A stretch of 24,625 nt of DNA from assembly GCA_021107835.1 (NCBI GenBank), contig JAIOSD010000041.1:1-24625 (forward strand), read 5' to 3'. The notes below the pieces were generated by a model. The model was given only the letters and a program-made list of their open reading frames with translations. It had not been told where the DNA came from and made no database searches. The DNA is from an archaeon. GTDB lineage: Archaea > Nanobdellota > Nanobdellia > SCGC-AAA011-G17 > PNOQ01. Below, in pieces: positions 19,351 through 24,625 of the stretch. Position 1 is the first letter of the stretch; every line of letters begins with the position of its first letter. The position numbers were made by a program, and so were the translations under genes.

Positions 19351-22341
19351 ATGAAAAATAAAAAAATGGTCTTAAAAGGATTAATCTTTGTCTTAATTAC
19401 AATATTAATGAGTTTCAATGTGTTTTCTGATTTGGACACTAATTTATCATTATATTATACAATGGATGATGATGATATTAGTGGTTCAATTATGATAGAT
19501 TTATCAGGTCATAATAACGGAACATTAACTAATTCACCAGACACAGGTGTTAGTGGAAAATTAGAGGAAGCTGTTAATTTTACTAAAGGAAGTGATGATT
19601 TATTAGATCCCGCAGGTTCTTTGAATATTGATGGTGAATATACACTATGTTTTGCTTTTAAAAAAACTGATGTAGGTGATGGTGTTTATGAACAAGGATA
19701 TAGATTTGATAGTTCAGGTGCAGGTTATATAAGATGGCTTGAAATAGGTTCTACCAATATATTTAACATAATTTTAAAAGATGATAGTGCTAATGAATGT
19801 AAATATGAATTAAGTAATTCTGGTTATGTAGATAATGATTGGCATTTTGCTTGTTTGGTTGCCAATGAAAGCACAGGTGTTTGTACTAAAGACCTTTATG
19901 TTATTATTGATGGAACTGTAACAAGTCCATCTGTTACAGATGGTGCTTCTGCTATGAATAGTTTTACAACTCCAACAGGTGTTATTGGAAATCATCCAAC
20001 TTCAACATCAAGAGGTTTTGGAAATATTGATAATTTCCTTTTTTACGATATAGAACTTGAAAAAGATAATCTTGATTTGTTGTATAATTCAGGAGATTTA
20101 TGTAATCCAATAGATAATCCAACTGGTTGTGCAGGTGGTGGTTCAGAAGATAGTGTTTCTGTTGCTTTAGATATAAATTTTACAAATACTGATAGTATTT
20201 GGTTTAATTGGAGTGTTGTTGGGAATTATTCAAATTCAACTATTGATTATAATTGTTCAGATAATGACAATGGTCAGACAATTCAATCAGAAAAATATCA
20301 TAATTATACTACTTTTACTAATAATACTTTATGTGAATTTGTTATTACTGTTAAAGGAGATGATGCTGTTTCTAATTCAACAGATACTTTTTTTATAACA
20401 ACTGACCAATCAACACCTGTTAATCATATTCCAAACGCATCTTTAAATTCTATTGTAAATAATACAGAAACAAGTTTAACTCCAACTATAAATTTAACTT
20501 TAAATGATGGTAATGCTGATATTATGGATTTAACATTATATAGACGTATTTCTGATTCTGCTGAGAATTTTTCATTGTTTTTATTAGAAGATACTCAAAA
20601 TTATGTGGACCAGGGAGATACAACTCAGTTAAATAATATAGGGGATTGGATTGTTAATAATTGGAATGGAACTACTATTGGAGAAGGTTTTAATATTCCT
20701 GCATTTAAAGTTGTTTTAGCACTTGGAGATTTAACTCAGGATAATGTTGAAGCTGAATGGGAAATTATTAATAATTCTATATATAAAACATTAGATTTAG
20801 CAAATATACCTTATGCAGTAACTTTTGGGGATCATGATTGGGATTCAGGTTCTGCTAAACATACTTTTATTGATGAATATTTTCCATGTTCAAGATTTTC
20901 AAGTATGAGTATATTTGGGGGTTGTTGGAATAGTACGTCTGCTTTAAACTCATATCATTTTTTTAATGCAAGTAATAATGAGTTTATGATTTCTGCTTTA
21001 AGAAGTCAAGCAAATGGACAAGTTCCTTATATGGTTGAATGGATTAATGAAACTATGAAGAATAATACTGATAAAAGAGTAATTTTGTTAGTTCATAATC
21101 CTGTTAAAGATGATGGTACAACATTTCCAAATAATCCACCTCCTGCAATATGGGATGTTACAATTGAAAATTTTGAAACTGCTGTTTGGGATAAAATAAA
21201 AAATAACCCTAATCTTGATTTTATTTGGGGTGGACATAGAGTTGAACATCATAACCATAGGAATGATACAATAAATGGAAATAAGATTTGGAGTGCATAT
21301 TGGAATATTCAAGACCAAGCTGATGATGGAAAAGGTAATACATGGAATACAATTTTGGCTTTTTATCCTAATGAAGATAGAATTGAAACTTGGATTTTCC
21401 AAACTAAAAATGATAGTTCATATATTACAGGAGTTAATTATCATTATAATCATACTTATGATATGGATGGTACAAATGATATTATAATTCAAACAAATAC
21501 AAGTATTGCTGATGAAACAGATGTTATTTATACATTCTCAGGTCTTGATTATAGTACTTCTTATGAATGGTATTATGTTTTAAATGATAGTTTAAATAGT
21601 GTAACTTCTGGGATATATTCTTTTACAACGGAAAGTGATAGTTCTAATAAAGATTTTTTAACTGTTACTTTGGATAAAAATTTTTCAAATAATGAAAGTA
21701 ATTGGTTTAATTTTTCAACATTGGGTAATTTTTCTTATGTTGGTATTTTTAATGGTGGTACTTTAATTTATAATGGTTCTAATAAATATTATAACCATAC
21801 AGGATTATCAAATAATACGGAATATTCTTATAATGTTAGTGTTAATTGGAATTCTACAATTTTTAATGAAACTAATTTTGTTTTAACTACCTTACAGACA
21901 ATTCCTATTGATTATTTAATTGTTAGTTTATCAAGTTGGTCATCAAATAATAATAGTAATTATTTTACTTGGAGTACATCAGGTAGTTATTCTTATTTTG
22001 AAGTTTATAATTTAACAACGTTGCTTTATAATGGAAGTTCAAAATCATATAACCACACAAGTTTATTGAACAATACAGGATATTTATATAATGTAAGTGT
22101 ATTCTTCAATACTTCAATTTTTAACTCCACTACCTTCACCTTAAACACAACACAAACAGGTGTAGAAGATAGTGATGATGGTGGTAGTTCAGGTAGCAGT
22201 TCTTCAACAACAGTGGAAGATGGTGATGATGGATTTGATGATGATTTGATTGCTTCTGAAAAAATTAAAAGAATTATTATTATTACTTCAATATTTTTAG
22301 TATTTATTGGTATATTGAGTTTGTCTATGTTCAAGAAATAA
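19351..22341 (+). CDS. giant surface protein: LamG-like, metallophosphoesterase-like and fibronectin-III-like domains
   Basis: 996 residues. A signal peptide (to about 26) is followed by a LamG/concanavalin-type domain (about 28-250; LSLYYTMDDD...GNIDNFLFYD) and a first fibronectin-III-like unit (about 265-353). Next is a metallophosphoesterase-like domain (about 395-690) with DTQNY (414), GDLTQD (459), GDHD (493), VHN (His582) and GGHRVEHH (627-634). Two further tandem FnIII units (about 768-849 and 854-936), an acidic Ser/Gly linker and a C-terminal helix (974-993) close it. The usual GNHD Asn is Asp and the GHxH second His is missing, so activity is uncertain. Sugar binding plus hydrolysis at the surface would suit a host-recognition role. 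ATG at 19351 follows GGTGGTGA. Confidence 0.85.
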   Translation: MKNKKMVLKGLIFVLITILMSFNVFSDLDTNLSLYYTMDDDDISGSIMIDLSGHNNGTLTNSPDTGVSGKLEEAVNFTKGSDDLLDPAGSLNIDGEYTLCFAFKKTDVGDGVYEQGYRFDSSGAGYIRWLEIGSTNIFNIILKDDSANECKYELSNSGYVDNDWHFACLVANESTGVCTKDLYVIIDGTVTSPSVTDGASAMNSFTTPTGVIGNHPTSTSRGFGNIDNFLFYDIELEKDNLDLLYNSGDLCNPIDNPTGCAGGGSEDSVSVALDINFTNTDSIWFNWSVVGNYSNSTIDYNCSDNDNGQTIQSEKYHNYTTFTNNTLCEFVITVKGDDAVSNSTDTFFITTDQSTPVNHIPNASLNSIVNNTETSLTPTINLTLNDGNADIMDLTLYRRISDSAENFSLFLLEDTQNYVDQGDTTQLNNIGDWIVNNWNGTTIGEGFNIPAFKVVLALGDLTQDNVEAEWEIINNSIYKTLDLANIPYAVTFGDHDWDSGSAKHTFIDEYFPCSRFSSMSIFGGCWNSTSALNSYHFFNASNNEFMISALRSQANGQVPYMVEWINETMKNNTDKRVILLVHNPVKDDGTTFPNNPPPAIWDVTIENFETAVWDKIKNNPNLDFIWGGHRVEHHNHRNDTINGNKIWSAYWNIQDQADDGKGNTWNTILAFYPNEDRIETWIFQTKNDSSYITGVNYHYNHTYDMDGTNDIIIQTNTSIADETDVIYTFSGLDYSTSYEWYYVLNDSLNSVTSGIYSFTTESDSSNKDFLTVTLDKNFSNNESNWFNFSTLGNFSYVGIFNGGTLIYNGSNKYYNHTGLSNNTEYSYNVSVNWNSTIFNETNFVLTTLQTIPIDYLIVSLSSWSSNNNSNYFTWSTSGSYSYFEVYNLTTLLYNGSSKSYNHTSLLNNTGYLYNVSVFFNTSIFNSTTFTLNTTQTGVEDSDDGGSSGSSSSTTVEDGDDGFDDDLIASEKIKRIIIITSIFLVFIGILSLSMFKK

Positions 22342-22342
22342 G

Positions 22343-22387
22343 CATGAGGGTTTTCTTTTTACACCCCCCGAAAATCTTTCCCTCATG
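22343..22387. terminator. bidirectional hairpin terminator between the converging arms
   Basis: CATGAGGG (22343-22350) pairs with CCCTCATG (22380-22387), and the inner TTTTC and GAAAA extend the stem past a small bulge. T-rich stretches follow on both strands. It separates the giant surface gene from the converging radical SAM gene. Confidence 0.75.
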
Positions 22388-22413
22388 TTTTATTTTTCTA
22401 AAAGACCTTTTTT

Positions 22414-22998
22414 CTACGATTTAAATTCTGGATCAATTCCAAAATTAACATATTGATTATGTTTTCTACACATCTTTCTAAATTTCTTTATTTGTTCTGG
22501 TGTCCAATATACGGGTTTTGCTAATTTATATCCACCATCCCAACAACAATCATTTACTTTAACATTCCAAACTTTAAGTAAATCAAGTTTTTTAACACAA
22601 TCAACATAAGGAATTTTCCAATTAACAAGTATAAATACACTTAATGACTTTGGATTATATCCTGCTTTTATAAACATCTGATAAGTTTTTTTCTGTATCT
22701 TTTGTAAACCAAATTGATAATCCCAAGCCCACCTTACCTTAATAAACCCCTTCTCTTTCATTAAATCAGCAATTTCCTGAGTTAATCTTCTATAATCAAT
22801 ACCACAAACAAACTCATATTTCTTTTTTGGAAGTGATTTTAATATCTCAACTGCTCTTGGATTTGCTAAAAAATTCATATCTAAAATCTGAACTTCTTTA
22901 TCAGTTGGAATTTCAGGATCATAATATTTCATTTCCTTTGGCTCATAACAATAACTACAAGCATTAGGACATCCACTTGTGAATTGTATTTGTTTCAT
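22414..22998 (-). CDS. short radical SAM protein
   Basis: 194 residues. SGCPNACSYCYEP holds the CxxxCxxC cluster (Cys10, 14, 17) that binds the 4Fe-4S centre used to make a 5'-deoxyadenosyl radical. A beta-strand/helix barrel-like pattern follows (QILDMNFLANP, then FVCGIDYRRL and FIKVRWAWDY). It is shorter than usual radical SAM enzymes, so a partial barrel is likely, and a cluster of Cys (CCWDGG) comes near 150. The substrate is unknown; nucleotide or RNA modification is possible. It is last in the minus arm, and its start overlaps the upstream stop (ATGA). Confidence 0.85.
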   Translation of the reverse strand: MKQIQFTSGCPNACSYCYEPKEMKYYDPEIPTDKEVQILDMNFLANPRAVEILKSLPKKKYEFVCGIDYRRLTQEIADLMKEKGFIKVRWAWDYQFGLQKIQKKTYQMFIKAGYNPKSLSVFILVNWKIPYVDCVKKLDLLKVWNVKVNDCCWDGGYKLAKPVYWTPEQIKKFRKMCRKHNQYVNFGIDPEFKS

Positions 22999-23288
22999 CT
23001 TCTTTTTAATGGGCCTTTATTTAATTCTGTTATAATTGGATGTTCCCAAGATATAATCATCCAACCTTGCCAAATTGTAACATCAGTAACATTTCTCAAA
23101 AAAGTTTCTTTTGTTCTTGTATTTGTTATAGCTATTTGTCCGTAATCTACAAGAGAAGCCCAAATCCTTAATTTATCTTCTCTCTCATCTCCTATAGGTA
23201 ATTTCCTTATAGTATTACATTTACTACCAAACTTCTCTTTACCAAACATTTCTGGAATTGATTTAAATTCAACTATTTCTTTTCTCAT
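22995..23288 (-). CDS. PUA/ASCH-like small protein
   Basis: 97 residues. MFGKEKFGSKCNTIRKL, a central strand IAITNTRTKETFLRNVTDV and the end IWQGWMIISW resemble small ASCH/PUA-like proteins coded by phages and plasmids ('...KxGxKxNTIR...'), which bind nucleic acid or nucleotides. The match is by eye. Its C-terminus, PLKRR, is shared with the next gene upstream. Its position next to the radical SAM gene suggests joint action on RNA. Confidence 0.65.
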   Translation of the reverse strand: MRKEIVEFKSIPEMFGKEKFGSKCNTIRKLPIGDEREDKLRIWASLVDYGQIAITNTRTKETFLRNVTDVTIWQGWMIISWEHPIITELNKGPLKRR

Positions 23289-23410
23289 CTTTTTAATGGA
23301 CTTAATTCAGCAATAGTTTTCACATGACTTTTTATTACTTCATTACATTCTTTACATCTTAATTCTATTTTTCCTTCTTGCCATAATTTATATGTTTTGA
23401 AATCCATCAT
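23285..23410 (-). CDS. small single-CxxC protein
   Basis: 41 residues (MMDFKTYKLWQEGKIEL, RCKECNEV, ending SPLKR). One CxxC could bind zinc as a dimer or with a partner. GAGG is seven bases before the first ATG; a second ATG follows at 23407. The stop overlaps the next start (ATGA). Unknown function. Confidence 0.6.
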   Translation of the reverse strand: MMDFKTYKLWQEGKIELRCKECNEVIKSHVKTIAELSPLKR

Positions 23411-23450
23411 CAATCAACCTCGTGCTTTTTCTTTATAAAACTTAATTGTT

Positions 23451-23576
23451 TTAACATTGTTTCACTTTCTTGTATTCTTCATCAAATTCTTCTAATAATT
23501 CTTTTAATTTCTTTCTATGAGGTTTAATTTCCTCCCTAATTTTCTTTTTTATTTTCTTTATTTCTTTATCCATCAT
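23451..23576 (-). CDS. small Lys/Glu coiled-coil protein
   Basis: 41 residues, MMDKEIKKIKKKIREEI then HRKKLKELLEEFDEEYKK, a continuous amphipathic helix. The start overlaps the stop of the 76-residue gene (TGATG). Probably oligomeric; unassigned. The next gene starts 40 bases further on. Confidence 0.6.
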   Translation of the reverse strand: MMDKEIKKIKKKIREEIKPHRKKLKELLEEFDEEYKKVKQC

Positions 23577-23806
23577 CAATCACCACGACCATTTTTCTTT
23601 GAATACAAGGTTGAAATAAAAGAAACAATTTCTTTTAAACAACCATTAGTATAATAAGTATCATTATCAGGATAAAAACACCAATGTTGAAATCTCCCAA
23701 CTCTTGTTTTTTTTATTTCTCCTAAATAATCTTCTTTATGATTAAAAACACTATAACTCATTAAATCAATTATAGATGTTCTAAATTCAACATATTTATA
23801 TTTCAT
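23576..23806 (-). CDS. small hypothetical protein (phage-like fold)
   Basis: 76 residues. YLGEIKKTRVGRFQHWCFYP followed by NGCLKEIVSFISTLY resembles small proteins of many phages and plasmids in which a strand pair ends in 'W.FYP' and a helix follows with 'L.EI..FI..L'. No function is known to me. AGGAGAG precedes the ATG. Lies directly after the DNA methyltransferase. Confidence 0.7.
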   Translation of the reverse strand: MKYKYVEFRTSIIDLMSYSVFNHKEDYLGEIKKTRVGRFQHWCFYPDNDTYYTNGCLKEIVSFISTLYSKKNGRGD

Positions 23807-23839
23807 TTTCTCACTCTCCTGTCTTTATCAGACCTTTTT

Positions 23840-24553
23840 TTAATACTTTAATTTTTCTTGAATTTCCGTAATTGTTTCTAATCTTTTATTAGCCATATTT
23901 ACATATTCTGGATTAATCTCAAATCCCACATATTTTCTTCTTAATTCTTTACATGCAACTGCTGTTGTTCCTGAACCCATGAAAGGGTCTAATATCAAAT
24001 CGCTTTCATCAGAAAATGTTTCAATAAATCTTCTTAAAAATTTTATTGGTTTCTGTGTTGGATGTTTTGTTCCTTCTTTATGTTGTGAACTAATTTTACA
24101 ATGTTTCCAAATAGAACCTATATTTACATTCGCATTATAATTTCCAGATTTTGATGGAACTGGTAAATGTTTAAATTTTGAAAAGGGACTTCTTCTAAAA
24201 ACTGCAAAAACCTCGTAGTTTTTTGAATAACCATCTTTTTTTGCAGTTATACTATCAACTTTCCACCAAGTTATCCAATCGGTAAATATAAATCCTTCTT
24301 CCTGCATTAATAAAACAATTTCTGCCAATATGGGCGGTCTCCCACATATAACTACTGTTCCATTATAATCAACTAATCTTAAATATTCTTTTGCTCTTTG
24401 TCGTGCCATTCCAATATATGTTCTTGAATCCATAAATACATCTAATCCTATTAGATTATATGGTGGGTCTGAAAAAATAAATTGAATAGAATTGTTATCT
24501 AATTTTCTCATGCCCTGCATACAATCTTCATTATATATTTTGTTTAATTCCAT
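23840..24553 (-). CDS. DNA amino-methyltransferase (beta-class, orphan)
   Basis: 237 residues. SDPPYN (28-33) is catalytic motif IV, giving N6-adenine or N4-cytosine methylation, and DPFMGSGTT (189-197) is the SAM-binding motif I. Motif IV before motif I is the beta-class order. HPTQKP near the middle is the usual conserved helper segment. There is no restriction endonuclease next to it, so it is an orphan enzyme, probably protecting the element from host restriction or marking its replication. The target cannot be read from sequence. GGAG lies seven bases before the ATG, and the start abuts the stop of the 43-residue gene. Confidence 0.92.
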   Translation of the reverse strand: MELNKIYNEDCMQGMRKLDNNSIQFIFSDPPYNLIGLDVFMDSRTYIGMARQRAKEYLRLVDYNGTVVICGRPPILAEIVLLMQEEGFIFTDWITWWKVDSITAKKDGYSKNYEVFAVFRRSPFSKFKHLPVPSKSGNYNANVNIGSIWKHCKISSQHKEGTKHPTQKPIKFLRRFIETFSDESDLILDPFMGSGTTAVACKELRRKYVGFEINPEYVNMANKRLETITEIQEKLKY

Positions 24554-24625
24554 TTATTTACTCCAAATTCTAACAGATTCTTCAGCTTCTGTTAATTCTT
24601 TATTTAGTTTTTTTATTAGTCGTTG
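24554..24625 (-). CDS. small charged helical protein, 3' part (continues from base 97)
   Basis: This is the C-terminal part of the 43-residue gene whose ATG is at 97 (see 1-97). The stop TAA at 24554-24556 is followed at once by the methyltransferase ATG. The reading frame passes the join without stop or shift, the best internal proof that the molecule is circular. Confidence 0.7.
   Translation of the reverse strand, partial: QRLIKKLNKELTEAEESVRIWSK
24589..24625. repeat. terminal direct repeat, right copy
   Basis: Identical to bases 1-37; see the left copy. It lies inside the 43-residue gene, so it is probably an assembly overlap, not a functional repeat. Confidence 0.95.

Noticed and set aside
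23408..23457. 15-codon frame bridging the two 41-residue genes
   Set aside because: It starts in ATGTTAA overlap and ends in TGATG, which is suggestive, but it is too short to support without expression data.
1..24625. tRNA genes, rRNA or CRISPR arrays
   Set aside because: No cloverleaf-like segment, rRNA stretch or regularly spaced direct repeat was seen on either strand by eye.

Overview
The window is one complete circular element. Its first 37 bases recur exactly as its last 37, and a 43-codon reading frame continues without a break across the join, giving a circle of about 24,588 bp. The DNA is very AT-rich (about 30% G+C by eye). The host is most likely an archaeon of the DPANN type (Woesearchaeota/Pacearchaeota-like). 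Reasons: TATA-box promoters without -35/-10 pairs, T-tract terminators, a HerA-type ATPase, an AbrB regulator, a prepilin-like class III signal sequence, N-glycosylation-rich surface proteins, and a Cys-rich 'DGKESDFDCGG' motif that I associate with DPANN surface proteins. This host call is an inference from style, not a database match.

Layout. A divergent control region at about 9950-10120 separates two arms. The minus arm runs leftward from 9951 through base 1, across the join, to 22414. It holds about 34 tightly packed genes, many coupled by ATGA or TAATG overlaps: an AbrB-type regulator, several very small proteins, two winged-helix proteins, small zinc-ribbon proteins, a SAM methyltransferase, a membrane-protein group next to a HerA-like ATPase, a serine recombinase, a DNA methyltransferase and a radical SAM protein. 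A compact 59-nt pseudoknot-like RNA lies at 9102-9044, followed by a run of nine T.

The plus arm begins with a ribbon-helix-helix regulator, a TylF-like methyltransferase and a short tyrosine integrase (10123-12050). A three-gene minus-strand island of membrane and zinc-ribbon proteins follows (12040-12955). After a repeat-rich promoter (12992-13070) comes a 9-kb run of nine envelope or secreted proteins (13131-22341). These are a prepilin-like secreted protein, a polytopic membrane protein with protease-like residues, small membrane proteins, a Cys-rich bitopic protein, and two large glycoprotein-like surface proteins, one carrying LamG-like, metallophosphoesterase-like and fibronectin-III-like domains. 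A bidirectional hairpin terminator closes both arms at 22343-22387.

Interpretation. An integrase, a serine recombinase, divergent repressor-type regulators, a HerA/FtsK-class ATPase and a long surface-protein operon fit an undescribed temperate, probably enveloped, archaeal virus. A self-transferring or host-surface-remodelling plasmid is the main alternative. No known capsid protein, polymerase, rolling-circle Rep, tRNA or CRISPR was recognised.
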